This document shows positions 45,388-53,572 of a DNA stretch of 64,000 bases, piece after piece. The stretch is from Microbacterium marinilacus. GTDB taxonomy: Bacteria; Actinomycetota; Actinomycetes; Actinomycetales; Microbacteriaceae. The position numbers were made by a program, and so were the translations under genes. Each line of letters opens with the position of its first letter. Positions within the stretch are counted from its first letter, which is position 1. The notes beneath the pieces are model-generated. The model was not told the origin of the DNA. It saw only the letters and a list, made by a program, of their open reading frames with translations, and made no database searches. The DNA is taken from positions 105,127-169,126 of the forward strand of contig NZ_JAIJZW010000001.1 in NCBI RefSeq assembly GCF_019753765.1. Reading direction: 5' to 3'.

Positions 45388-47090
45388 GGCCTGCGCTCCG
45401 TACGCGGCGCGTCCTGCCCCGGCGCCTCGCCGACGATCGGGATCGCGCCCGTCGACGCGACGGCCATCGCCCCCTCGCGCGCGAACGCGGCCTCGGTCGC
45501 GGTGAGCTCGTCGACCGCGTCCGTCTCCTGCTCCTGCAGGCGCTCGGCGTTGTTCTTCCGGCCGAGCGGGATGTTGGGCAGGAACGCGATGGCGACGAGG
45601 CTCAGCACCCCGAGCGGGATGCCGATGAGGAACGCGTGAGCGATCGAGGTCGCCGCCACCTGCTCGACGATCACCTGCACCGTCGCGGGCAGGTCGCGGG
45701 TGATCGGCATCGTGCCCGACTGGAACTGCTCGGCGATGCTCGCGCCCTCGGCTCCGAGCCCAGCGATCGCGCTGGTCAGCTCGTCCTTCCGCTGCGCGAG
45801 CTGGTCGGTCATGCTCGAGGCGAGCACCGACCCGATGACCGCGACGCCGGCGGTGCCGCCGATCGTCCGGAAGAAGTTGACGCCCGAGCTGGCGACGCCC
45901 ATCTCCTCGGGCCGAGCGGTGTTCTGCACGACCAGCACGAGGTTCTGCATCGTCATGCCCATGCCCGCTCCGAGAAGGAACATGTAGACGCCCACGAGGA
46001 TCAGGCTGGTGTCGTAGGTCAGGGTCGCGAGCATCGCGTTGCCGGTGGTCATCACGATCGCGCCGATCACGAGGTAGCGCTTCCAAGCCCCGTAGCGCGT
46101 CACCAGCTGGCCGATGAGCGTCGAGCAGATCAGCATGCCGGCCGCCATCGGGATCGTCATGAGGCCGGCGCCCGTCGGGTCGAACCCGCGCGCCATCTGG
46201 AAGTACTGACCGAGGTACACGGCGGTTCCGAACATCGCCACGCCGATGGAGATCGACGCCAGCACCGAGAGCGTGAAGGTGCGGTTGCGGAAGAGGCTGA
46301 GCGGGACCACCGGCTCCGCGGCGCGGGTCTCGACCCAGATGAACAGCGCGGTCGCGACGATCGCGCCGCCCACCATCGTGTAGGTCTCGGTGCTGGCCCA
46401 GCCGTAGTCCTTCACGTTCGTGACCCAGATGAGCAGCAGGCTCGCGGCGACCGAGAGCAGCACGATGCCGAGGTAGTCGATGCGCACCTTCCGGTTCGCG
46501 CGCGGGCTGAGCCGGAGGGTGCGGACGATCACGACGAACGAGATGATCCCGAGCGGGATGCCGACGAAGAAGTTCCAGTGCCAGCCGATGCTGTCCGTCA
46601 GCAGGCCGCCGATGATGGGACCTCCCACGGTCGAGACGCCCATGACGACTCCGAAGAGGCCCATGTACTTGCCGCGCTCTCGCGGGCTGATGATGTCGGC
46701 CATGATCACCTGGGTGAGCGCCGCGACGCCGCCGGCGCCGATGCCCTGGAAGGCACGGGCGCCGATGAGCATCCCGGGGCTCGTGGCGAAGCCGGCGACC
46801 GCGCTGGCGAGAAGGAAGAAGGTCAGCGCGACCAGCACGAGCACCTTGCGGTCGGTGAGGTCGGCGAGCTTTCCCCAGATCGGCGTCGAGATGGCCGTGG
46901 TGAGGAGTGCGGCGGTGACGACCCAGGTGTAGTCGGTCTGAGTGCCGCCCAGATCCGGCACGATGATCGGCAGCGAGGTGCCGACGATGGTGTTGGCCAT
47001 CATCGACGTGAACATCGCCAGCAAGAGGCCGGAGATGGCCTCCAGCACCTGGCGGTGCGTCATCCGAGGAGCGGTGGACTGGTCTGACAT
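45384..47090 (-). CDS. DHA2-family (EmrB/QacA-type) MFS drug exporter
   Basis: 568 residues, 14 predicted helices. Marks: MMANTIVGTSLPIIVPDLGG in helix 1, YTWVVTAALLTTAISTPIWG then KLADLTDRK, and the antiporter motif region near GVSTVGGPIIGGLLTDSIGW. The cytoplasmic tail of about 60 residues is charged. ATG 47090 follows GAAAGAG; the longer frame upstream runs through the promoter and is rejected. It should export hydrophobic drugs or cations in exchange for protons. Confidence 0.9.
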   Translation of the reverse strand: MSDQSTAPRMTHRQVLEAISGLLLAMFTSMMANTIVGTSLPIIVPDLGGTQTDYTWVVTAALLTTAISTPIWGKLADLTDRKVLVLVALTFFLLASAVAGFATSPGMLIGARAFQGIGAGGVAALTQVIMADIISPRERGKYMGLFGVVMGVSTVGGPIIGGLLTDSIGWHWNFFVGIPLGIISFVVIVRTLRLSPRANRKVRIDYLGIVLLSVAASLLLIWVTNVKDYGWASTETYTMVGGAIVATALFIWVETRAAEPVVPLSLFRNRTFTLSVLASISIGVAMFGTAVYLGQYFQMARGFDPTGAGLMTIPMAAGMLICSTLIGQLVTRYGAWKRYLVIGAIVMTTGNAMLATLTYDTSLILVGVYMFLLGAGMGMTMQNLVLVVQNTARPEEMGVASSGVNFFRTIGGTAGVAVIGSVLASSMTDQLAQRKDELTSAIAGLGAEGASIAEQFQSGTMPITRDLPATVQVIVEQVAATSIAHAFLIGIPLGVLSLVAIAFLPNIPLGRKNNAERLQEQETDAVDELTATEAAFAREGAMAVASTGAIPIVGEAPGQDAPRTERRP

Positions 47091-47143
47091 GGAGCTCTTT
47101 CCTGCGGGAGGGCGGTGGGCGCGGCACCGTCGACGCGCTGAAA

Positions 47144-47188
47144 AGTTGTGATCGGTCAACTATACGCCTTTCGTTGACTTCCGACAAC
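47144..47188 (-). promoter_or_regulatory. Promoter of exporter-marR operon with two matching operators
   Basis: On the minus strand, -35 TTGTCG (47187-47182) and -10 TATAGT (47164-47159) are 17 bp apart. AGTTG-N8-CAACT (47144-47161) overlaps the -10, and GTTG-N8-CAAC (47173-47188) overlaps the -35. Both share the same half-sites and spacing, so a bound dimer at either would block polymerase. MarR is the obvious ligand. Confidence 0.68.
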
Positions 47189-47244
47189 CAAATGCGGATC
47201 GCGTGTCGCGGCGTTGCGGCGCGGGGCGCGTCCGCTCGCGGCGT

Positions 47245-47250
47245 TAGGGT
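47245..47250 (+). promoter_or_regulatory. -10 box TAGGGT of a leaderless promoter
   Basis: TAGGGT ends six bases before GTG 47257. Confidence 0.55.
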
Positions 47251-47256
47251 CGACGG

Positions 47257-47949
47257 GTGACCCCCGAACTGCAGGCCCGGATCCTCGCGGACTCCCGCGA
47301 CCGGGTCGCGTGGCTTCGTGCGCGAGCCCGGGGCATCACGGCGACGGATGTCGCCGCGCTGACGGCGAGCGAGCGTTCGATCGCCCGTGCCGTCGACCAG
47401 AAGCTGATGGGGTCGCGGTTCTCGGGCAACGCCTACACCGACCACGGGCGGCGACGCGAGCCGGAGATCGCCGCCTGGATCGCGGGCACCCACGGCATCC
47501 TGCCCTCGAGCGCGCTGTTCCACGCCGTGGTCGAGAAGCGTCATCTCGCGACGCCCGACGGGGTCGGCCTCGACGCGCAGGGGCGCGTGACGCTGGCCGA
47601 GATCAAGACCACCAACAAGCCGTGGCGCTCGATCCCGCGCACCTACCTGCGGCAGGTCTGGTGGCAGCAGCACGTGCTCGGCGCGGAGCGCACGCTGTTC
47701 GTGTGGGAGGAGCACCGCGACTTCGAGCCCGTGCACGACGAGCCCAAGTCGACCTGGATCGAGCGGGACGACCGCGAGATCGCGCAGCTGGTGCGCCTCG
47801 CGACGCGCCTGATCGACGAGCTCTATCAGCGCACGACGGGCAAGCGCGTCGAGCGTCCGGCGGACGAGCCGGCACTCGCGCCGGCGGTCTCGAACCGCGA
47901 CCGGCTCCGTGAGCGCGACATGTTCCGCGCCCTCGCCCTCTCCGACTGA
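47257..47949 (+). CDS. YqaJ/lambda-exonuclease-type PD-(D/E)XK nuclease domain protein
   Basis: 230 residues. The fold's markers are in order: GITATDVAALT, HGRRREPEIAAWI (Glu), TPDGVGLDAQGRVTLAEIKT (the D...E-x-K catalytic set) and YLRQVWWQQHVLGAERTLFV (the conserved Gln-rich helix). This is the family of phage recombination exonucleases that chew 5' strands for single-strand annealing. No Beta/RecT partner, single-strand binding gene or other phage gene is near. It sits just before the rplJ leader. It may serve host DNA repair or be a phage relic; expression from its own -10 box suggests it is functional. Confidence 0.82.
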   Translation: MTPELQARILADSRDRVAWLRARARGITATDVAALTASERSIARAVDQKLMGSRFSGNAYTDHGRRREPEIAAWIAGTHGILPSSALFHAVVEKRHLATPDGVGLDAQGRVTLAEIKTTNKPWRSIPRTYLRQVWWQQHVLGAERTLFVWEEHRDFEPVHDEPKSTWIERDDREIAQLVRLATRLIDELYQRTTGKRVERPADEPALAPAVSNRDRLRERDMFRALALSD

Positions 47950-48004
47950 CGGATCGCGGTCGGCCCCCCGATCCTCGCCGGCGGTGAGAGGGTCGTGGCT
48001 GTGT

Positions 48005-48155
48005 TAGAGTTGGCGAAGCCGAAGACCGCCGGTCGTCGTGACGCGCACAGCGCAGATCGATCGAAGCACTGCATCGCAGGGGCCCGCGCAGGTGTCACGA
48101 ACGATTCTCCCGGATTCGGGAAACTCAGCTCCGTGCGCTTGCGCCGGAGCTTTTT
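48005..48155 (+). promoter_or_regulatory. L10 leader with promoter and attenuator-like hairpin
   Basis: The -10 TAGAGT (48005-48010) starts a leader containing GCCGAAGACCGCCGGTCG (about 48017-48034), the conserved core of bacterial L10 leaders. It ends in a hairpin (48127-48151) followed by five T residues (48151-48155). L10, with L7/L12, binds such leaders to reduce rplJL expression. The T-tailed hairpin indicates control by early termination as well as by translation. Confidence 0.82.
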
Positions 48156-48223
48156 CCATGCGTGGGCGGGCTCGGTCGGTGCTCCACCGCCGTGGGGCAT
48201 CTCGTACACACCAAGGAGTGACC

Positions 48224-48712
48224 ATGGCGCAGAAGGATGCATCGGTCAACGAGCTCACGAAGTCTTTCGAGAACTCGAACGCCGTCCTGCTGACCGAGTA
48301 CCGCGGTCTGACGGTTGCCCAGCTCAAGGAGCTGCGCAACAACATCCGTCAGGATGCGGAGTACGCCGTGGTGAAGAACACGCTGACGAAGATCGCCGCC
48401 AAGGCTGCGGGCTTCGACACGCTGGACGACGACCTCAAGGGCCCGTCGGCCATCGCGTTCGTGCACGGTGACTTCGTCACCACCGCGAAGGCGCTGCGTG
48501 ACTTCGCCAAGGCGAACCCTCTTCTCGTGATCAAGGGCGGAGTGTTCGAGGGCAAGGCCCTCACCCCCGACGAGGTCAACACGTACGCGTCGCTCGAGAG
48601 CCGCGAGGTTCTGCTGGCGAAGGCTGCGGGCATGATGAAGGCCACGATGGGCAAGGCCGCGGCCACCATCGACGCCCTCCGCGAGAAGCTCGAGACCGCC
48701 CAGGCCGCGTAA
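48224..48712 (+). CDS. rplJ: 50S ribosomal protein L10
   Basis: 162 residues. [40 protein letters not shown] and [14 protein letters not shown] are diagnostic. The C-terminal helix [20 protein letters not shown] is where L7/L12 dimers bind. AAGGAG precedes the ATG. It anchors the stalk and acts as repressor through the leader upstream. Confidence 0.98.
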   Translation: MAQKDASVNELTKSFENSNAVLLTEYRGLTVAQLKELRNNIRQDAEYAVVKNTLTKIAAKAAGFDTLDDDLKGPSAIAFVHGDFVTTAKALRDFAKANPLLVIKGGVFEGKALTPDEVNTYASLESREVLLAKAAGMMKATMGKAAATIDALREKLETAQAA

Positions 48713-48762
48713 GCAGCCGGCGTTTCATCCCACAAACCACACATCTATCTAGGAGATACATC

Positions 48763-49143
48763 ATGGCGAAGCTCACCACCGAGGAGCTCCTCGAGCAGTT
48801 CTCTGACCTGACCCTCATCGAGCTCAGCGAGTTCGTGAAGGCGTTCGAGGAGAAGTTCGACGTCACCGCTGCCGCCCCCGTCGCCGTCGCCGGTGCCGCT
48901 GGTGGCGCCCCGGCCGAGGCCGAGGAGGAGAAGGACTCGTTCGACGTCATCCTCGAGGCTGCCGGCGACAAGAAGATCCAGGTCATCAAGACGGTCCGCG
49001 AGCTCACCTCGCTCGGCCTCGGCGAGGCCAAGGCTCTCGTCGACGGCGCCCCGAAGGCCGTGCTCGAGGGCGCGAACAAGGAGACCGCCGAGAAGGCCAA
49101 GGAGTCCCTCGAGGGCGCCGGCGCCACGGTGACCCTGAAGTAA
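48763..49143 (+). CDS. rplL: 50S ribosomal protein L7/L12
   Basis: 126 residues. The dimer domain [20 protein letters not shown] is followed by the Ala/Glu hinge ([17 protein letters not shown]) and the factor-binding domain ([20 protein letters not shown] then KALVDGAPK). It recruits EF-Tu, EF-G and other GTPases. A good AGGAG lies upstream. It lies 50 bp after rplJ. Confidence 0.98.
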   Translation: MAKLTTEELLEQFSDLTLIELSEFVKAFEEKFDVTAAAPVAVAGAAGGAPAEAEEEKDSFDVILEAAGDKKIQVIKTVRELTSLGLGEAKALVDGAPKAVLEGANKETAEKAKESLEGAGATVTLK

Positions 49144-49176
49144 CCACCTCTCGTCCGCTTCGGCGGTCGACAGCCG

Positions 49177-49206
49177 CGAAGGCCCCGGGACATCCCGGGG
49201 CCTTCG
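49177..49206 (+). terminator. Terminator after rplL
   Basis: CGAAGGCCCCGGGA (49177-49190) pairs with 49193-49206, a 13-14-bp stem with a minimal loop. The remaining gap to 49412 shows no ORF and must hold the ABC operon promoter. Confidence 0.9.
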
Positions 49207-49412
49207 TCGTGTCCGGACGCGCGTGCGGGCCTCCGGGCGGGCGCGGTGAGCCCTCCCTTACACGCCCTGCGCTGCGCCGTGCAACCCGTTGCCCCGTCCC
49301 GCTGATCGGGCGTACGGTGACGCTCGAGAGTGAACCACAGCAGCACCACAGGGCCGTGCGACGTCTGCGCTGCGGCGCTCCGAGCGGCCCGTGGCAGGAC
49401 GAAGGGAACGTC

Positions 49413-50729
49413 ATGTTCGCTAACCGCACACGTCGAGTGCTCACCGTGGCCGGGGTCCTCGGCGCCACGGCGATCGCCGTCACCGCCTGCAGCGGCGGAT
49501 CCGAAGGCGGCGGAGGCGGTGGAGAGGTCGACATCGAGGGCGACTTCTCGGGACAGACCCTCAGCGTCGTCGCCGCCTGGTCGGGCGCCGAGCAGGAGAA
49601 CTTCGAGGCGGTGCTGCAGGCGTTCGAGGACGCCACCGGCGCCACGGTCAACTACACGAGCTTCGGCGACAACGGACCCACCTACATCCAGGGCCAGCTC
49701 GAGGGCGGCACGCCGCCGAACGTCGCCGTGATCGGGCAGCCCGCCCTGCTGCAGTCGCTGGCCTCGGACGGCGCCATCCAGCCGCTGAGCGACGAGACGG
49801 CCGCGCTGGTGGAGGAGAACTACTCCGAGAGCTGGGTCGACCTCGGCACCGTCGAGGACGAGCTCTACGGCGTCTGGTTCAAGGCCGCCCACAAGTCGAC
49901 CGTCTGGTACAACGCCGACGTCTACGACGAGGCGGGCGCCACCGAGCCTGAGGACTGGGACGGCTTCCTCGACCAGCTGCAGCTGCTGACGGACGCCGGC
50001 TACGCGGGCATCTCGGTCGGCGCCGACGTCGGCTGGCCGCTCACCGACTGGTTCGAGAACGTCTACCTGCGCACGGCGGGCCCGGAGAAGTACGACCAGC
50101 TCACCAACCACGAGATCCCGTGGACGGATCCGTCGGTGGAGGAGGCGCTCGAGGTGCTCGCCACCCTGTGGGGCACCGACCTCGTGCAGTCGGGCGGCGA
50201 CCAGCGCACGTTCCCCGAGAGCGTGACCGAGGTGTTCGGCGCCGACCCGCAGGCGGGCACCGTGTTCGAGGGCGACTTCGTGGCCGGCAACATCACGTCC
50301 GACGGCAACTCGGTGGTCGGCGAGAACGCACTGTTCTACGAGTTCCCCTCGATCAACGACTCGGCGCCGTCGGTGGTGGGCGGCGGCGACGTCGCCGTGG
50401 CGTTCACCGACGACGAGGCGACGGACGCCCTCATGCAGTACCTGGCGAGCCCGGAGGCCGCCGAGGTGTGGGTGCCCAACGGCGGTCTGACCTCGCCGAA
50501 CAACGCGGTGGACACGTCGCTGTACCCGGACGACATCTCGCGCCAGATCGCCGAGTCGCTCACCGGCGCCGAGACGTTCCGGTTCGACATGTCGGACCTC
50601 ACGCCGAGCGCGTTCGGCGGCACACAGGGGCAGGGCTTCTGGCAGGAGATGATCAGCTTCTACCAGGACCCGGATGACGTCGAGGGCACGATGCAGCGGC
50701 TCGAGGACGCCGCGGCCTCGGCCTACTGA
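49413..50729 (+). CDS. Sugar ABC transporter substrate-binding lipoprotein
   Basis: 438 residues from the ATG at 49413, behind GAAGGGAA. The lipobox VTACSGG (Cys near residue 25) marks a lipid anchor, followed by a Gly-rich linker. The body has the family pattern LSVVAAWSGAEQENFEAVLQ, then FEDATGATVNYTSFGDNGPT and GGTPPNVAVIGQPALLQSLA, most like alpha-glucoside (AglE-type) binding proteins. That assignment is tentative. It delivers sugar to the two permeases encoded next. No ATPase gene is present, so a shared MsiK-type ATPase elsewhere is likely. Confidence 0.87.
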   Translation: MFANRTRRVLTVAGVLGATAIAVTACSGGSEGGGGGGEVDIEGDFSGQTLSVVAAWSGAEQENFEAVLQAFEDATGATVNYTSFGDNGPTYIQGQLEGGTPPNVAVIGQPALLQSLASDGAIQPLSDETAALVEENYSESWVDLGTVEDELYGVWFKAAHKSTVWYNADVYDEAGATEPEDWDGFLDQLQLLTDAGYAGISVGADVGWPLTDWFENVYLRTAGPEKYDQLTNHEIPWTDPSVEEALEVLATLWGTDLVQSGGDQRTFPESVTEVFGADPQAGTVFEGDFVAGNITSDGNSVVGENALFYEFPSINDSAPSVVGGGDVAVAFTDDEATDALMQYLASPEAAEVWVPNGGLTSPNNAVDTSLYPDDISRQIAESLTGAETFRFDMSDLTPSAFGGTQGQGFWQEMISFYQDPDDVEGTMQRLEDAAASAY

Positions 50730-50743
50730 CCGGGCTCGGACCG

Positions 50744-52105
50744 ATGACATCCGTCACCGTCCCCGCGGCGGCGGAGCGGGCTCCCGCTCCCCGCCGCGCC
50801 CCGAAGGAACCCGGGTCGTGGCGCAAGACGCTGATCACCGCGTCGTTCCTCGCCCCCGCTCTGCTGATGCTGGGCGCGTTCGTCGTCTATCCGATCGTCT
50901 ACACGGTCATCCGCTCGTTCTTCGGGCGCGACGACGGGCAGTTCGTCGGGTTCGAGAACTACGTCACGATGTTCACGAACGAGACGACGTTCACGGCGAT
51001 CCGCAACAACGTGATCTGGGTGATCGTCGCGCCGGCCGCGTGCACGATCCTCGGGCTGATCTTCGCGGTGCTGCTCGAGAAGCTCAAGTGGAAGACGGCG
51101 TTCAAGCTCATCATCTTCATGCCGATGGCGATCTCGATGCTCGCCGCGGGCGTGATCTTCCGCGGCATGTTCCAGGAGAGCCCGCAGCTCGGCGTCGTGA
51201 ACGCGGTGATCGCGGGCACGCAGAACGCGTTCGGCGAGAGCGGGGGATACCCGGGCGCCGAGCCGCGCGACGGCTTCGGCGTGATCGCCGACGGAGGCGT
51301 GATCGCGAGCGAGCAGGAGATCGCCCCCGGCAGCGTCCAGGACTTCCCGTTGACGGGCGTCCGGCAGTCCAACCTGCCGGACGACGCGGCGCAGGCCGTG
51401 GCCGCTCCGGAGGCGGGGGACTCGCAGATCACCGGCACCGTGTTCCTCGACGTCGTGCGCGGCGGCGGCGGCACACAGGGAGAGATCGACGAGGGCAAGA
51501 GCGGCCTCCCAGGGATGCGCGTCGATGCGGTCGGGCCGGACGGGTCGGTGCACGGCTACGCCACGACCGGGGCCGACGGCACCTACTCGATCGACGGGCT
51601 GGACCCGGGGCAGGCGTACACGATCGCGCTGCCGGCGACGAACTTCGATGCGGGCGCCCAGGGCGTCTCGTGGCTGAGCTCGTCCTTCATCAACGCGGTG
51701 ATCATCCTGTCCTACATCTGGATCTGGGCGGGCTTCGCGATGGTCATGATCGCCTCCGGGCTCTCGGCGATGGACCGTTCGCTGCAGGAGGCCGCGCGCA
51801 TGGACGGCGCCACGGAGTGGCAGGTGTTCAGCCGGATCACGGCGCCCCTGCTCGCGCCGGTGCTGATCGTCGTGTTCGTCACGCTGATCATCAACGTGCT
51901 GAAGATCTTCGACCTCGTCTACGTCATACCGCCGGGCGCCTCGAAACCCGCGGCGAACGTGATCGCGGTCGAGATGTGGACCGTGTCCTTCGGCGGCGGC
52001 GCGAACCAGGGCCTCGGCTCGGCGCTCGCGATCCTGCTGCTGATCCTGGTGCTGCCGTCGATGATCATGAACGTGCGGCGGTTCCGCGAGGAGCGTGCGC
52101 GATGA
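50744..52105 (+). CDS. Sugar ABC transporter permease (MalF type) with inserted SdrD/CnaB-like domain
   Basis: 453 residues, about 150 longer than usual. Helices 1-3 (TASFLAPALLMLGAFVVYPI to IIFMPMAISMLAAGVIFRGM) and helices 4-6 (INAVIILSYIWIWAGFAMVM onward, with the EAA loop LQEAARMDGATEWQVFSRIT) are normal. Between them, residues about 150-318 are an extra extracytoplasmic segment. Its second half, ITGTVFLDVVRGGGGTQGEI to ADGTYSIDGLDPGQAYTIAL (residues 229-300), looks like an SdrD B-type/CnaB beta-sandwich. The insert may touch the binding protein or the wall. The stop overlaps a mini-ORF. Confidence 0.87.
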   Translation: MTSVTVPAAAERAPAPRRAPKEPGSWRKTLITASFLAPALLMLGAFVVYPIVYTVIRSFFGRDDGQFVGFENYVTMFTNETTFTAIRNNVIWVIVAPAACTILGLIFAVLLEKLKWKTAFKLIIFMPMAISMLAAGVIFRGMFQESPQLGVVNAVIAGTQNAFGESGGYPGAEPRDGFGVIADGGVIASEQEIAPGSVQDFPLTGVRQSNLPDDAAQAVAAPEAGDSQITGTVFLDVVRGGGGTQGEIDEGKSGLPGMRVDAVGPDGSVHGYATTGADGTYSIDGLDPGQAYTIALPATNFDAGAQGVSWLSSSFINAVIILSYIWIWAGFAMVMIASGLSAMDRSLQEAARMDGATEWQVFSRITAPLLAPVLIVVFVTLIINVLKIFDLVYVIPPGASKPAANVIAVEMWTVSFGGGANQGLGSALAILLLILVLPSMIMNVRRFREERAR

Positions 52106-52149
52106 GCGCGCGCGAGTCGCTGGCGAGCGCAGAGGAGCGTGCGCGATGA
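52088..52149 (+). repeat. 18-bp direct repeat around the permease gene junction
   Basis: GAGGAGCGTGCGCGATGA occurs at 52088-52105 and again at 52132-52149, 44 bp apart. The first copy holds the end of the upstream permease gene and the second holds the start of the downstream one. Each carries a ribosome-binding-like GAGGAG and an ATGA. Confidence 0.92.
52102..52149 (+). CDS. 15-codon relay mini-ORF between the two permease genes
   Basis: ATG 52102 overlaps the stop of the first permease as ATGA. The ORF reads MSARESLASAEERAR and its stop overlaps ATG 52146 of the second permease as another ATGA. GAGGAG precedes both ATGs. Its last residues, EERAR, repeat the end of the upstream permease, showing origin by duplication of the junction. 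It could pass terminating ribosomes from one gene to the next. A functional peptide is not implied. Confidence 0.5.
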   Translation: MSARESLASAEERAR

Positions 52150-53033
52150 CATCCGCCTCCTCGCTGGGAATCGTCACCCGCAAGAAGAGCGCCGGAGAGC
52201 GGATCGCATCCGCTCTCGGATCGACGGTCGTCAACATCGTCCTGGCGGTCGTCGCGATCTTCTGGCTCGTGCCGTCCGTGGGCCTGTTCATCACGTCGCT
52301 GCGCACGGTGGGCGACAACGCGGCCTCCGGCTGGTGGACGGTGTTCACCAAGCCGGCCGAGATCACGATCGAGAACTACGCCAACCTGCTGTCGAACCCG
52401 GCCATCACGGGGTCGCTGTGGAACACGGTCGTGATCGCCGTGCCGACGACGGTGCTGGTCGTCCTCTTCGGCGCGTTCGCCGGGTACGCGTTCGCGTGGA
52501 TGCGCTTCCCGGGGCGCGACTGGCTGCTGATCGTCGTGATCGTGCTGCTGGCCGTGCCGCTGCAGGTCGCGCTGATCCCGCTCGCACGGCTGTTCGGGGC
52601 CCTCGGGATCTTCGGCAGCGTGCTCGGCGTGATCCTGTTCCACACGGCGTTCGGACTGCCGTTCGCGATCTTTCTGCTGCGCAACTTCTTCACGCAGATC
52701 CCCGCAGAGCTCATGGAGGCTGCGCGGATCGACGGTGCGGGGGAGTGGCGGATCTTCTTCACGGTGATCCTGCCGTTGGGGCTGCCGGCGATCGCGTCGC
52801 TCGCGATCTTCCAGTTCCTGTGGACATGGAACGACATGCTCGTCGCGCTGATCTTCACGAACTCCGACTCGATGCCGCTCACCGTGGCGATCCAGTCTCA
52901 GCTGCGTCAGTTCGGCTCGAACATCGACGTGCTGTCGGCGGGCGCGTTCCTGTCGATGATCGTGCCGCTGATCGTGTTCTTCGCGTTCCAGCGCTACTTC
53001 GTGCAGGCGCTCCTCGCCGGCTCGCAGAAGTGA
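52146..53033 (+). CDS. Carbohydrate ABC transporter permease (MalG type)
   Basis: 295 residues, six helices, normal length. The EAA loop ELMEAARIDGAGEWRIFFTV near residue 195 docks the ATPase. The helix 1 region LAVVAIFWLVPSVGLFITSL and the C-terminal FFAFQRYFVQALLAGSQK, where the KG/QK ending is typical, fit MalG-like subunits. ATG 52146 has GAGGAG nine bases upstream. It is last in the importer operon and runs toward a convergent lipoprotein gene 13 bp away. Confidence 0.93.
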   Translation: MTSASSLGIVTRKKSAGERIASALGSTVVNIVLAVVAIFWLVPSVGLFITSLRTVGDNAASGWWTVFTKPAEITIENYANLLSNPAITGSLWNTVVIAVPTTVLVVLFGAFAGYAFAWMRFPGRDWLLIVVIVLLAVPLQVALIPLARLFGALGIFGSVLGVILFHTAFGLPFAIFLLRNFFTQIPAELMEAARIDGAGEWRIFFTVILPLGLPAIASLAIFQFLWTWNDMLVALIFTNSDSMPLTVAIQSQLRQFGSNIDVLSAGAFLSMIVPLIVFFAFQRYFVQALLAGSQK

Positions 53034-53046
53034 GGCGGGCGCCGGA

Positions 53047-53490
53047 TCACTCCGTGGGCGACGCTGCTCGCTCGTCGGAGTGGTTCGGCGTCCAGCCGTA
53101 CCAGCCGCCGGGGGCGGCGATCACGGTCCACGCGCCGCACGCGTAGGCGTCGGAGGCGGCGTACACGTCGGGCGCGCCGTCGACCTGGTACGACGGCGCC
53201 GACAGGCGGTCGGACGGCGCGCAGAGGTCCGGATCGAGCTCCTGCGACGACGCGAGCAGCACGCTGGCGTCCGCGGCGATCGACGATTCCGCGATCCGGA
53301 TCCCGGTCGCGTCCGCCGGGAACCACGACACCTCGCGATCCCACCCCTCCGCGAGGTCGTGCAGCGTCTCGAAGGAGAGCGAGCGCTCCTTGTGCAGCGC
53401 GTCCTCGATCGCGGCGCAGCCGGTGGCGACGGCGAGGACGGCGGCGGTCAGAGCGGCGCCGGCGAGGGCGCGGAGGCGAAGGGTGTGCAT
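53047..53490 (-). CDS. Small lipoprotein, function unknown
   Basis: 147 residues. The signal peptide ALAGAALTAAVLAVATGCAA has a clear lipobox (Cys near residue 25). The mature part is acidic with two further Cys (DLCAPS, YACGAW) that could pair, and several Trp/Tyr near the end (GGWYGWTPNHS). No family recognised. It is convergent with the sugar importer and is not obviously part of it. Confidence 0.75.
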   Translation of the reverse strand: MHTLRLRALAGAALTAAVLAVATGCAAIEDALHKERSLSFETLHDLAEGWDREVSWFPADATGIRIAESSIAADASVLLASSQELDPDLCAPSDRLSAPSYQVDGAPDVYAASDAYACGAWTVIAAPGGWYGWTPNHSDERAASPTE

Positions 53491-53572
53491 GCCTCCATGC
53501 TTCCGGCGCGCACGTCGCCCGACATCGGCCCCCGGGGTGATCCGGGTCCGTCTGCAGATGTACGCGGAGGGG

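Noticed and set aside
47257..47949. Prophage remnant around the YqaJ-type gene
   Set aside because: No integrase, terminase, annealing protein or composition shift is seen on either side.
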